A stretch of DNA of 64,000 nucleotides from the NCBI GenBank assembly GCA_028023455.1, contig JAQFVV010000111.1, positions 1,305,909 through 1,369,908 on the forward strand, read 5' to 3'. The notes under the pieces were generated by a model. The model was not told where the DNA came from and searched no databases. It was given only the letters and a program-made list of their open reading frames with translations. Position 1 is the first letter of the stretch. Each line of letters starts with the position of its first letter. The translations under genes were made by a program, and so were the position numbers. Origin of the DNA: Epiperipatus broadwayi (Eukaryota > Onychophora > Udeonychophora > Euonychophora > Peripatidae). Positions 23,290-36,849 of the stretch are shown here, piece after piece.

Positions 23290-26200
23290 TATTAATAATC
23301 AATGCATAGAAGTTAAAGAAGAAGAAAATAATAAATTTATAACAATAAGGTGGCATATAATATCAAATTATAGTAAAAAAAAAACAAAAAAATAAATACA
23401 AGATTAAATAATGCACAGTAATCAAAACTACTAAAAAACCGCAACAACATCAGTTTGAGAATTGATGATAAAGTCATATATCTGAAGTACAAAAATTATA
23501 TTAAATTATTTCAATTTATTCAAATACTGATTGAACACAAGCCTAGCAAATAACTTAAATAACACCACAGACTGGATGAAAAAGAGGGTACATGGTGCGA
23601 TGAATAAACATTACAGAAGGTTAAATAAAATCAGATAATAGAGAAAGCATACAAAGAAATTTCTGAATCTTGGTTACAATTTAAATTAATTGACAGAATG
23701 CAGAAGCATCAGATGTTCAAGTTTCCACAGTTTAGATAGATATGCAGATTCCTTTACTCTGAATAATGATTTTCCTTATTGTATTCTTTTAAGAATATAT
23801 CATTATATTTGTCAGTAATTCATATTGATTTTTAATTGTGAATTCATTTTAGTAAACATTTTTCTCTATAATAAGTATAATTTCTATAATACTCTGGATG
23901 GTACATAGACATTCAATATAACATCAAATAATTAAACGAAACTTATACTACCATTTTTTAACGCTACTATACATTTTTATTACAATGTGGTTAACAAGTA
24001 CCAAATTTCGTGCACTCACATAACTGACCCTATCCACTTAAAAATATATATATATATGTTTATAATTATTATTTATTATTATTAGGCTAGATATATCTAT
24101 TTTTATTAACTACAATCGCATATTATCATTAATCTAAATCCATCTTTCCTCCTACATCTAATATCTTAAATATATTTAAAACCTATTCTGTCATATTTAT
24201 ATTTGAAATATATGAATAGACCATGAAATAGGCAAATGATTCTCAAGATGCATTTCTGACTGAAATCATATTTTTCAAATCACCTATCTTTTTTTCACGT
24301 ATATATATATATAGTGGAATAAAGGTTTTAAATATAAAATTTTAAATTATATTACTATATGATATTATTTATCACTATAACTATTCAGTTAATCATTGTT
24401 CTTTTTATTTGGATACATTATTGACATTATTAATGTGATAAGAGACATTGGTTATCATATGTGTCTTATTGAAAAGCATGCTAATGTCTGTTTCTCATAA
24501 GAACATAAAACTGTCATGTGATCCCACTTATTTGTTTGAATTTGAAAACATCATGAAATCTTATATATATATTTTGTATTTTAAAACAAAAAAGTAACAT
24601 ATAACTTACACATCTTAATGATATGAGACTTCATTATTAAGAATGGCAAACTATCACCATTTGATGATCAAATATTAAAAGTTAGTTGTAGTTCTATAAT
24701 CAACATACCTTGTCAAATATATATTTTATTACTGCCACTATTTAATTTACAAATGCTATACTTCCTAAAACCAACACCTTTTGACTTTTTTAGATTAATA
24801 CACGTTATTAGTAAAAAAAAAAAAACATTTAATAGGCTAGAGATCTATATTATTTTTAATCCAGACACAGACTTCAATAAAGATGGATATTTCCACTTAT
24901 TATTTATATATGCAAAGAGACTTAGTAACTCTACTACATGTAAAGTTTAAATGTATTGCACATTTTTAACATTACCAGTATTTCAAACAATGAATAAAAA
25001 CATCGGGAAGAATAAGTATAACTGTCAATGGGAGGCTAGTTAAGTCATGAACCATTTGCCCCCCCCCCCCGACAACTTTATTCATTTGTTTGAAATTCTA
25101 AAATATTAATAGAAATTTTCAAATATGTATATATTCTTTTTAATAAACTAATCTTTAAAAAAATATATTTATGATTTATAAGTGGTAACAATTGTAAAGA
25201 CTATGTATGCTATGATCTAAATTAGCAATCGTCTGGATTAACAATCAGTTTTTGTAAGACAACAACATTTAAATATAAAAAATATACTCATGCAGCTTTC
25301 AAAATGTTGATTTCTATTATAGAATTATTAAATATCCACTTCTTTTCAGATACTTTAACCATCTATGGCCTTGATCAAAGGTCTACAAATATATATATAT
25401 ATGAAAATTCATAAGAAAACACTAATCCATTTAAAAAACAACTCTCTCTATATATGGATAGTTTTCTTTTTTCTTTAAAAAAAAAAAAGAAGATATAAAA
25501 AAGACAAAATATAAATGCAAATGCAGGCGTGTGTGTTTATTATAGTTACAAATTATTTTAAAACAATTTTCTAGAACATTCATTTCTAAAATTATAAAAA
25601 AGGTAAATGTTTTTTTTTTTTAAAAAAAATTAACCTCTATTTATTTGAAAAACTTGACAACAATGTTTCTTTTTAATTATTTCACTGGTCATGTTTTTAT
25701 TTATAACATGCCCTGTATTTTATTTATTTCGAGTAAGCAATTATTCTGCTGTGCTCTACAACTTCCCTATAATGATAATAAATTGCAAATGCAATAAGAA
25801 ATTAATATCAATCTTTTCACAAATTGATGATTAAAACTCAAGGCAGTGAAGTGGAATATTCCAGACTATTGCTGTTTTGTCTCCAGTGTAAGAATAAATA
25901 TTGCTAATGCTGTTTGACTACCCCCCAATGTCTGGATCAAAGTTGAGAAGCAAAATTGCTTTCAAAGTTGGAGAATGCTGAATCAGGCAGATTATTACAT
26001 ACATTCAAAAACAATTACTAAAAAAAAAAAGGAACATAAGCATCTTTTTTTTTTTAAAAAAAAGAGATATTTAAGGAATAAAAATTAAAAACCCAATCCC
26101 TTCCAATATTGCTTCATATTATAAGAGTATCATTAGTTAATGATGAAGCAATTAATATCAAATATACTACATTATATTTTAATATAAAGATGGCAAGCAA

Positions 26201-29200
26201 TGGTAAACTGCCACCAATAATGATGAGTGAGAAATACCATTAACTCGAGTATAGCACTCCATGGTCTTGACTGCAGAAATTGCTTTCAGGCAATATCAGA
26301 TTTAAAAGGCAATCCCTAATATAGAATCTGAGAAATTAAACTTTTTTATTTTATGGTAATTAATATATTAAATAGAGAATTACATGTTAACTATTTAATA
26401 GTTATCATAATGTATAGTAGTTTATCATATTTTAGTATTTAAGTGATTTTCTGGAACTAGTTTTACTCATTTTTAAGAGGTTTTTTAAAATTAATAACAG
26501 GCATTTACCTATTGATCTTAGAGTGAAGTGTTCAACAATTATATTCAGTATATCAGACTAGGATATAAGAAACTTTAGTTCTAGAGTCAAATATTTTTAA
26601 ATGAAAAGCTCAAAACATTCCTCATCAAGTTTTTCTAGTATAGAATATATACTAAAAGTTTTCATTTAACCAAATAGGAACAAAATAACAAGCTTTTAAA
26701 TAAAACTAAAAAAAAAAAAATGACAAAATTTAATCTCTCCACCTTCAGAAAAAAAAAAGAAAAAAGACATATATTACTTTTTGTAAGATAATTTGAATAA
26801 TTATAAACTCTCATCCTCATACATATATATATATTAAAACATATAATACATCATTATGTAATATCATTTTTTGACAAAAACTCAGATAATTTGGAATATA
26901 ATTTTTTGTGTATATAATTTATGATATGACAAACAGATAAATCTCATCTTTTCATGGCATTGCACATTTTGGTGTGTAGTCAAAATAGACTAATCTAGAA
27001 ATAACATGTTTTTTTTTATATATCCAATTTCCCTCCATTTAAATTTCTTTTTACTTTTATAATAAACGCTAAATTAGGTTCTTCACTGCACTTTCTTTTA
27101 AGTTAACTATCACTCAGTACTACATTTTTATCTGTGAAAGGTGAATTGATCTAAACCTTTATTTAAAAAAAAAAATAATGCTTTGAATTTGGAGAAATAA
27201 ATTGGCTGTTTTAATCATTTTGACACATATTTGGAAACATAAAATTTGGAGTAAATAAAATAGAAATTACAATACAATTAACACAAAATAATTTGACATT
27301 CTATTACAAAAGTTGTTGCACTTTTTGTTTGATAAGTTGAGTTCTTCAGAAGTAGCAACTGTAAGAACAGGGTAAAATCAATGGATATTGAAGCATAAAA
27401 CCAAGATCTGCAGGATCATTTTTGGCCCTCTTTGTTAAAGACAGATATCACTACTTTAATTTATACAAGCTAGATAATTTAGTGATATTTACAGCGCTAT
27501 ATAAAATAAATATATCATTTACATATGTTTAAGTTCAAATAAGAATGATATATCGTATATTCTAGAAAATTTCGCAAGCATCATTCATTCAAGCATAGTA
27601 AAAGTAATTTAAAGTGATCGCTTAACATCTTCATGCTCTCATTTTCAAATGCTTAAGATTTGCCCATACATAAACGTTTGGGTTGAAAAGATAGATGTAT
27701 TGTGTTTGGAAGTGAGAGTATTCATTTATAGTTAAAAATCCACAAAGCGCATGTGGATTAGCTTAATGGCTAATTATTAATATTACAGTTTGTAAAAACA
27801 TAGCACTATATAAAATAAATATACCATTTAATAGTTGTAAAATTTCTTCAATATTAATCTCTTTAATTTATTACTGAACAATAGACAAAATTAAAATGTC
27901 TGTATTATTAGATGGAGTCTTTTTATAATACCTCTCTGCCAATATTAAAATGAGCATGAAATTATTTAGTCAATACAAAATTAAAAAATTATAATTAATT
28001 TTCATTTATTAAACTATTGCAAATTTTCTAGGAAAATAAAATTTATGCAACAAGATAGTGTACATCATTAATATATACAAAAATTTCCAATTTTTTGAGC
28101 ACAAGATAAATAAAGACCTTCAATAGCTGCTGTGAAGTTTATGTTAAATCATCCATGAAAATATAAATAATTACTAATGGGACTAAAGAAGATCCTTATG
28201 CTATCACAATTCTTAAAACTCTATTGTTTGTAATTTCTATCTGTTACAACAGAATAAAGAAAGAATACTAACAATTCCTTACAAATCTTTTTTAAATTCA
28301 GCAGACTTCTTAATTTTAAAAAGATTAACTTTAATATCCATAATTGTGTTATCACTGAAATGATAAATCCCACACCAGAGATATCACTTTCATTAGTATA
28401 CAATTCCAAGTCTTTATCTTTAGAAAGTTTCTTTCACGAATATAGAAAATGCTCTAAATTCTTTTGTGCTTGGAAATTTTTTTTTAATACACTGTAAAAA
28501 TTAGCATTATTAAAATATGAAAATGTTTACACATCCCTAATGTTAATTTCTTGAGATATTTAAAAATAATGGATTAATATTGAAAGCGCAAAAACTAGAG
28601 CTGAATTTTGCAAAAAATAACTTATTTAAAAGTTAGAACATGCTCAATTTAATACCTTTATTTCCCCCTAAATTTTAAATTTCTCCTGTAATGTGTTATT
28701 TCCCCCCCCCCCCATTTTATTACTGATCTGCAACCTACAAATTTTCTAATCTTTATTTCTTTTTATTCTAAAATTTGTCACTTTCTTTTTTTTACATCAT
28801 CTTCCATAACTTGGCAGACTATTATTTGCTGATGCACAATAATTTTTCACATATGTTATAAAATAAAGCATTTAGAAAATTAAATATCTGTAAAATCATT
28901 TTTTACTTAATAAACAATGAGAATTTTTATCAGAAATAACGAGTGTTTATTCAATGAATTAAACTCATTAAAATTTATTAAATATAATACTAAAAAATTG
29001 AAATGCTAAAATAAATTGTTAAGATAATGATGAGAAATACCAAACCATTATCTATGATGATCAAATGTTATCCTTTGATCATTGTATTCTATTGCACCAG
29101 TTAGAGAGATTCTTAACACGCATGTACAGATTCCAAAACTAAGTTTCAAATTTGCAATATATTTTATGTCATCATCATCACAATCTAGTAGTAGCAGCCA

Positions 29201-29399
29201 CTCATAAATAAACATGACTTTCTAACTTTAAGAAAGAAAAAAAAAGATAGAAAGACAAAATATTAAAAAAGCAAAAACAACACTAAGGATGAGTTCACAC
29301 CTAAAATAAACTTGTCTGTTATTCTGCAGCAATTGTTAAAACTTCTTGAAAAAGTTGTTAACAATATGTTCATTTCAAAAATAAACTTTATCCACAGTA
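23290..29399. other. Intronic AT-rich DNA without recognisable genes
   Basis: No exon with supported splice sites and protein similarity was seen on either strand. The region holds several TA microsatellites (24044, 24301, 25391, 26825), a poly-C tract at about 25062, and another at about 28702. A dispersed repeat with TTTGATGATCAAATAT (24660) and TGATGATCAAATGTTAT (29056) recurs near 44338. Confidence 0.5.
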
Positions 29400-30400
29400 A
29401 AAGGCATAACATAATGAATACAAAATGTGGAGCACCATTGGGAACATATATATAGCACTCCGTGGGTTATAAGGTTACATATAATAACTCCAAAATATGT
29501 ACAAAGAAAAATATACAATTATAATAACATAATTAGAATAAAACAGATTGTATGGTGTACGTTTTGGATAACGTCACCAAAGATTGATCAGTAATTATAA
29601 TAGAATTACCTTATTTACATTATACATTATTGGGTTACAGAAATGACAAAAATGGTGAGCTTCAGTATATAGGATATAACAAAAGGTGGAGCACCATTAA
29701 GAACATATATACATCATTTCGTAATTAAGGTAAAATAAACAAAATTTGCAAGGTGAACATGCTTAATAATCACATAAAAGATCAAGCAATAAATCAAACA
29801 GATTATATGACTCACATTATTAGATTACAAAATTAAATCAAAATAGGGTATACATAGTAAAATGTCCTGTAAGTTGGGCGGTGGGTTTCAAAGGGCCGGA
29901 GTATAGAGAACACAAGAGTCTAAAGTAATCATATGGCTCTTGGGGTTGGGTATATGGAGGTTAGGAGCTTAATGAGGAAGCAACACAATCATAGTAGTGG
30001 TAGCACAAAGTGAATTCAGCAATAGTTTATAGGTTGAGCAATCACCCTAAAAAAAAGCCTATTCGGCTAATTGTTGATCACTGAATTCTCAGTTGCCCCC
30101 AGGTTTGGTGAGCCAGGGAGGCCAGACAAGTTCTCCTATTCGATTCTCTAGCTTTCTGGGGGAAGAGATCTTCAACCAGGAGGTCAGTTCCTTTTTCGAA
30201 TAGAGATTTGCATCTAATGATCCATATCCCGAAATTTATGTATGTTGCCAGACGGATGATGCCAAATAGATCTTTCTCAAAGGCATTGCAGATCATCACA
30301 TAGGCTGGTTCAGGAACAGTCATTTTCCTCAGTACAAAGTTCCAAAAGTCGGACCATGAATCACATTGAAAAAGAATATGATCCATGATCTTTCCTGTTA
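29400..30400 (-). mobile_element. LINE 3' end: ORF2 C-terminus and 3' UTR
   Basis: The minus-strand frame at 30078-30386 reads MDHILFQCDSWSDFWNFVL, then LFGIIRLATYINFGIWIIR and ends SLAHQTWGQLRIQ. The H-x3-F-x-C pattern and following tryptophans resemble the end of the zinc-knuckle region of L1-like ORF2 proteins. Downstream (29400-30077) is untranslated sequence containing two related blocks, GTGGAGCACCATTGGGAAC at 29427 and GTGGAGCACCATTAAGAAC at 29685, a short tandem repeat of about 258 bp period. Confidence 0.6.
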
Positions 30401-31506
30401 ATAGTATCTCTCTATTCTATCCTCAACCATATTTTTCCAATGAAACAAATCAATATTGCATTTACTGAGATATCTCTGAAATAATATTTATAATAAAAAC
30501 AGGATTCTACTTATTGTAAAAACTATGCTCAAGTTCATTAAAAATACTTTTTTAGTAGATGGTTACTGTTTATTCATTTCACATATCCAATCAAATAAAA
30601 ATGTGACTTTACAATAATAGTCTCTACAGTGTCACACATTCGGTGGGCTGAAAAAATATTTATTAATTTGATTGTTTTGCCATTATATTTTTAGACTTCT
30701 ATGGAATATACTTAAAAAAAAAGCCTTTATATTACATCCATACCTAAATTAAATAAAAGATCTAAGTATAAGCCTCACAATAACGTTGATAAAGACATAA
30801 GCATATTTTTTAAATCAGAGATTTAAATATTACAAAATATACATATATCCTAAAATGTATTTTTGACAACAGGAAGGAATTAAATTTCATTACATATTTT
30901 TATTTCGGTCAGAAATGTGTTTGAGATTTAATCTAATAATTATTTTATTTATTTATTTACATCTGATGATCTTTCCTCATTGATTAAATTTTTTCAATAA
31001 TTCCTTTCACCATTAAAGTAAGACAAACTATCAAAGAAAATACTTTTATTAATACTGCAAGGCTTATTATCATTGTCTGCTTTTTCATCCTGATTAACTA
31101 CTACTGATTTAATGAAATAAATTTGATTACATCATGTATATTTAGAGATTGTTTTCAATCTGACATCTAATAATCTTTTTGAAAAGATTTATTAACTAAT
31201 GCAGCTTTATTACAGAATACAGACAATTTTGATTAATCTTGTTACTCTGGCACAGACAAACAAGGTTGCAAAAAAATATTAGCAAACATGAGTCAGAAAA
31301 ATAATAACAATAATAAAACACCCACCTCAATAACTTATTGAGGATGATAAATAATTCACTTTTTTATTATTATTTTTATATTCAGCTAAACATTTGCAAT
31401 GAACAACAAAAAGAGAAAATAATATAAACAATATTTAAAAAAAAAAAATCTATTTTTTTGTTCATATATAACATATTTCAAAGAGGAATTATTTTCATTC
31501 TACTCT
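30401..31506. other. Intronic AT-rich DNA
   Basis: No gene or named repeat was recognised. Confidence 0.5.
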
Positions 31507-32118
31507 AGAGCCATCTACTGTAAGCTTGAGTAAGCAATGAACACTAGATGATATAATGTTATAAATAGTGATTGTAAGATGCATAAATATATTAGTACCA
31601 GCTTTGAATCCTAGTCTTTACTGATGAAGATAAAAGAAAGAAGTTAGTCTGAAATAGAGATTTTATAGCAGTATATTAACTGGCATCCATTGATTACTAA
31701 GACGGCCATGTACTGTATGCTTGAGGAAGCGATGGATCATCTAAGTAAGCAATAGATACCTGATAATATAATATTAGATAAAGTATTTGCTAGATACATA
31801 AATATATTAGTTCCAGCTTTGAATCAGTTTTTACTGATAAAGATAAAAGTCAAAATCTAGTCTGGATATAGCTTTATACCAACTGGTATCTATTAATTAC
31901 TAAGAGAGCTATCTACTATATACTTGAATAAGCAATGGATATTAAGTAGTATAATATTCTACAAAGAGATTGCTAGATGCATAAATACATTAATTTCACC
32001 TTTGAATCCCAGTCTTTGCTGACGGAGATAAGAGCCAAAAGCTAGTCTGAAGAACAAGTTTTTATAGCATTATACTATATAGTATTCATTGATTACTAAG
32101 CTTATAGTAGATGGCTTT
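31507..32118. repeat. Three tandem units of about 200 bp bounded by inverted ends
   Basis: Units start at about 31510, 31705 and 31918. Each begins like GCCATCTACTGTAAGCTTGA, passes AGATGCATAAATATATTA and CAGCTTTGAATC, and ends TTGATTACTAAG. The array terminates at 32099-32118 with CTTATAGTAGATGGC, the inverted complement of the first unit's start, so the whole array has inverted ends. Related single units occur, inverted, at 39700-39810 and near 40080-40340, and the 62.9-64.0 kb palindrome contains similar phrases. It is a dispersed satellite-like or nonautonomous transposon family. Confidence 0.8.
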
Positions 32119-33361
32119 AGGTAAAGTGAAGATACCTGCTCTTGGAAATTATAGTTTAAGCAAGATTATGTGAAATAGCTCTTATTTAATCACTTATCAA
32201 TAGCAAGTCCTGGAGAAAAATACTACAACAATAGTATATCCCCCCCATATATATAATCAAAATTTTGTATTTAAAAAAGTAAATTATTTGTTTATTAAAT
32301 TACAAAGAGAAATTAAAATTTTCATTTCTTATGATTAAAGAATGAACTTTTTTTTTTTACAATGAATAAATACCCAGTACAACTAATTATTTTTTAACAT
32401 ATATTTGTAAAGGAATATTTTGAATTATTAAATAAGAAGTTGTGAAATCAGTATATGCAGATATATGATTTTCATTAGAAGATTATGTTACACTTTAGGC
32501 TATCAAGAAAGAGTACCAAATGAATAACACCATGCACTATAGAATATATTCAATATCTGTCACATCTCTAGTTACTATTTATAACAGTTAATTTACATAG
32601 ACAAGATATATATATAAACATATGCCCATTTATCAATAATTTCTTTATCAACATCCTTTTTTTCACTTGTTGCAAAACATGGAATGGTTCTATTTCAGCA
32701 TTATTATTTTTGTAGATGTAGTTTTTCTGTTTCTGTTATTAAAACATTGACAAAAATTTATATATATATTGTTTTCCATATTTTGACTTATTTAGCACAA
32801 GACTTCTTCAGGATGTATTTTTTATTTTTAAGCTGTATATAAATACATTAACTACTTAAACAAAGTTTAAACAAACTAGCCAATCAAATCATCAATAATG
32901 TATGTTCTTATCATCTTAAATTTTGTACAAGTAGTTAATTTATATATTATTTCCAGTTTAGCAATAAGCACATTTGGATTATGTATATTTAATTAATAAT
33001 ATGAATTAAAATAATATCAATATTAAAATTGCAATAACATATATTAGTTTTTTATATGCTTTTATTTAACTTAGGACTTTTATTTATTTGGATCAAATCT
33101 TGGGTTTTGGGTTTTCTTCAAATTTTGTATACAAGTTCAATTTTAATGATAATGAATATACACTATTTCATGGCACAATAAATGCTGCAATATTTTTCAA
33201 GTAGATGCTTTCATTTAATTTGAGGAATAAATTTTAGAATCATTTACAGTTAAATCAGAAATAAAAAAAAAGAAATGAATAAAACCTTAGTTTCTTTTTG
33301 GATTGTTTATGTTAAATTTGCTTTTATTAAATTGCTGCCTTAATTAATAAAGACAAAAATC
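32119..33361. other. Intronic AT-rich DNA
   Basis: No gene was recognised. Poly-C/CCCCCCAT and TA microsatellites lie near 32240 and 32606. Confidence 0.5.
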
Positions 33362-34226
33362 GGTACTTGTCCATTAGACAGGCCAGCCACTTGGTATTCT
33401 TAATCTGCAAAAAAACACACTATTATAACCATTCTGGGAGGATATTTTGCAAACTAATTTAAAACAATTTACAATTGAACGTTATTTGGAAAGTGAAATC
33501 ATTTTATTTTTAAATTACTTTTAAACTCATTTTCAAACCATTTTTTTGGCTTAAAATTCTTTTACATTTTGCAAACTAATTTAAAACAGTTTATGATTGA
33601 ACATTACTTTGGAAAATGGAATCATTTTATTTTTAAATTACTTTTAAACTCATTTTCAAACCATTTTTTTTCCGAATAGATAGTTGATCTGGGCTCTATA
33701 TTTTGGGTAAAAAACCTCAGCATGTCATTTTCGGTCGCAGGCAATTGCCAAATCTTTTAAATGCTGCTGCTTACTGTATTTAGCCATTTTGTTAATATGG
33801 CAGTGATTCTCGTGCAAACGTAGGTAAAGACATTATCGCATGTTAACTTTATTTTCCAAGACACTTTCTGAATATTTTCCCCCTTCAAAAGTATGTAGGG
33901 AAGCATGCGGACAGGATAACAATTTTCAGTACACAATACTATGTCAGTTTCAGTGTAAGATGATTAGTTGAAAGACGATATTTCAAGAGTTAGGATAAGT
34001 TAAAGTAGAGGTACGTTCAAGTCATATTGTAGTGAAGTTTAAACAGTTAGCATTCGGATAAACCGCAAAGCTGATATTATAGGCTGTGTTTAATAACGGC
34101 ATATTTCTGTGCTTTTGCAGAGAAACAATACCACCAAGCACCAGTAGCAGCCTAAGCAGCATATTTCTATGCTTTTGCAAAGAAAAAATGCCACCAAGCA
34201 GCTAGCCTGTCTAATCAACAGGTATC
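33362..34226. mobile_element. Nonautonomous DNA transposon with 34-bp inverted ends
   Basis: The termini are imperfect inverted repeats (about 27 of 34 positions). Both share ATTAGACAGGC and CTTGGT (33362-33395; complement at 34193-34226). Flanks CAAAAATC and AAAAAATC match at 7 of 8 positions, suggesting an 8-bp target duplication as in hAT. The interior is noncoding and contains two direct duplications: an AT-rich block of about 105-110 bp (33444 and 33570, period about 125), and a CATATTTCT.TGCTTTTGCA block (34097 and 34159). Confidence 0.7.
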
Positions 34227-34539
34227 AAAAAATCTTATAAAATAATATTTAAACACTTTCATTTAATTTGAAAAATTTTAGGGATATTTACAATCAATTA
34301 AAATAGCTAGAAAAAAAGAAATAGACTATTTACGAAACAAAAAAAAAAAAGATTTTTAAATATAAAAAAAATATACTTTTTATTAATTAATTAATTCCAT
34401 AACTACAGTTTGTGATAATGAGAAAGAAATTTGAGGGGCATTTATGGTTTATTAACAAAAAATTGAAAAAATAAAGAACTAAGAGTAAAATCTTAATTTG
34501 GAACATTACCTAAAACTTTATTTTTCAAAATATTGCCTT

Positions 34540-34700
34540 AATAAAAACAACTGCAAGATGCAAGGTGTTAAAATCGGATAAAAATCAGTCCCTACCTTGC
34601 ATAAAAATGGTGTAGTGAAAATTACACTATAGAAATATTATTCATTATTACATAATCTTTAGTCTAATGAATGACTAATAAAAATTATTAATATTTCTTT
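34540..34700. repeat. Dispersed repeat, partner at 37640-37770
   Basis: A segment of about 130 bp containing CAGTCCCTACCTTG, GTGTAGTGAAAATTACACTA and ATTATTCATTATT recurs in the same orientation near 37640-37770 with moderate divergence. It is noncoding, of unknown family. Confidence 0.65.
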
Positions 34701-34797
34701 AAGTGATTTGTACCAAAGTTGTGAGGGCAGCACATTTGACGCTTGTCAATTAAACTAGTAATTTGCTATCTACAAATATATATATATTGTACTGGGC

Positions 34798-36822
34798 GAC
34801 CCTCAACCCCATTCTAACTCTTAGCATACATATCAAGCATGAAGTGATTGTAGCTCTTAGGGTAAGATATAAATACTAATTTTAATAAAAATATACATTC
34901 AATAATTTAATTTCTATTAACAGATTATAAATTAAGCAAGATCTTGAACATGGTTATTTCATTACCATGCCAATAAACACTAAAAGATTAATTGCTGCAT
35001 AGCTTTGAAAGAGCATGAATAATACACGTCTTTGCGTGCCACTCCCAGACAGAGAAAATCCCCGACTGGAAAAATATGCAACCCCCAACCCATTATCTAA
35101 CATTTAACAACTTTCTAAGGCATGATAAAGTTGTATCCCATTATGCTAGACTCAGCCCTCTTATCTCAGGTAATATAAAAGAAATTTAAAGGTCGCTCTC
35201 GGAAATATATTTACTTTTGTTATATTTTCAGAAATGAAATAAATATAACGCACACAACTAAATAAGTTATAAACTATTTATTACACATATCAATTAATAT
35301 ATTTTAAATCCCATTATCCCACCAACAATTACATAAATAAAAAATATAAATTATTTAATCTGTTTCCCTTAATTAATTCATAAAAAATGTTTGGATGAAA
35401 TGGTCTGAGTTCTATACCCACACGCAGATATTAGGCAATAAAAAAAAAAGTAATATGAGATTGTTAAATATTCGATTGTACATGTATGCTCATTTCTGCA
35501 TTCATTCCACAGTTTAATATTATTTTAAAATCGTGCATTAACATACACTTAAACATATAAAGAAACAAAGTAATACCATCATTTTATGCGCTGTGACTTG
35601 ACTTAATCTATACGCATTTAAATGGTTTGATCATAATTACGATACGATGTAAGATGCACATACATGACATGATTTATGTACATTTTAAAATAAATGTGGA
35701 AGCTTGACTAACTTAGGGAATCCTGCACTTAGCGGATGACTTACGTACATGCACTACCGAAATATAAATTATATCTCTGGCATAATTAGATTTTTAAAAA
35801 TGTTATATAATGTAAATATTAAAGTAGTAAAAAAAAATAGTATTAAAAAGATTGAACAAATTAAAAAAAAAAAATTATTAAAAGGCTGAAACAAATTTTA
35901 CTATCCGGTGTCTTGAGACTTCATTGGGACTTGGGGTCTCTGAACGTGCTATATACCTCTGTTCATCAGGGCAGCAAGGATTTCTTCCTTTCATTATGTT
36001 GGTTCGGTGACCTTCATCATCAATATCTGCTGGATCTGGATGGCTACATTTTAATGGCTTTGGACGGAGCTGGATAGGTATACTGAAGCTGGCTTCTACT
36101 CCATAATCATCTTACTGGTTGGTGTAGAAAGAATATTCATTTTGCAATTATTAATATTATGGCAATCAGACGAACACTGCTATTTACTTTCTTGGAAATG
36201 ATTTTGTAAAGACTTGGCTCTAGACTCTTTCTTGACAGTTCATGTCTTCTAAATTGTGGCCTGGACGTGAGAGTAGCATGCAACTAATGACAAAAGGAAC
36301 TCTTTAGCACTGCAAGATTTTGGCAATTTAACTCTCCTCCGAAATGATTGTAGCTGTCACCATTCAACTTTTAGGTCAGTACCCCATAGCTGTGGTATTC
36401 TGCTTAAGTAATCTCTGCTTTTTGTTGGGGGTCATGAAATATTGGCAGTGACTAAAATATAATGCTAGTCGGCCGGCAATGATCACGCAAGATATCTTCT
36501 AAAAAGTTTAACTTGCTTTTCGAATCTCTCTGGTTATATCTCTGGAAGTCTCTCTGGGAAAAAGCATAATAATAATAAATAAATAATCTCTTGAATTTTC
36601 TCTGGAAAAATGAACAAGAATAATAAGAGAATAATCCCCCAGCACCGGGTGAACAGTATATATAGCACGTCCATTACATGGTCAATTTATTTATCCCTCT
36701 CCCTTTGAATCATTGCCCCAAACTTCTATCTTGGTGGCTAAATGATTTTAAAATAATTTACATAGCTTCTGTTTTAAAGAATGTTATTTTTAATTAATTT
36801 TATCTTTTTAATTTAACTTTAT
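34798..36822. other. Possible long LTR-like region with GC-richer interior
   Basis: The segment begins TGTACTGGGCGACC and ends just before CTGGGCGACTCAGACC (36823), which could serve as a tRNA-type primer binding site (TGGGCGACTCAG). The same CTGGGCGAC occurs at both ends. Its base composition is more balanced than its surroundings. On the minus strand there is a TATA-like motif (GTGCTATATATACTG, about 36650) and an open stretch of about 80 codons (35890-36110). No partner LTR or polyprotein domain was found, so this remains tentative. Confidence 0.3.
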
Positions 36823-36849
36823 CTGGGCGACTCAGACCACTATACTGAT

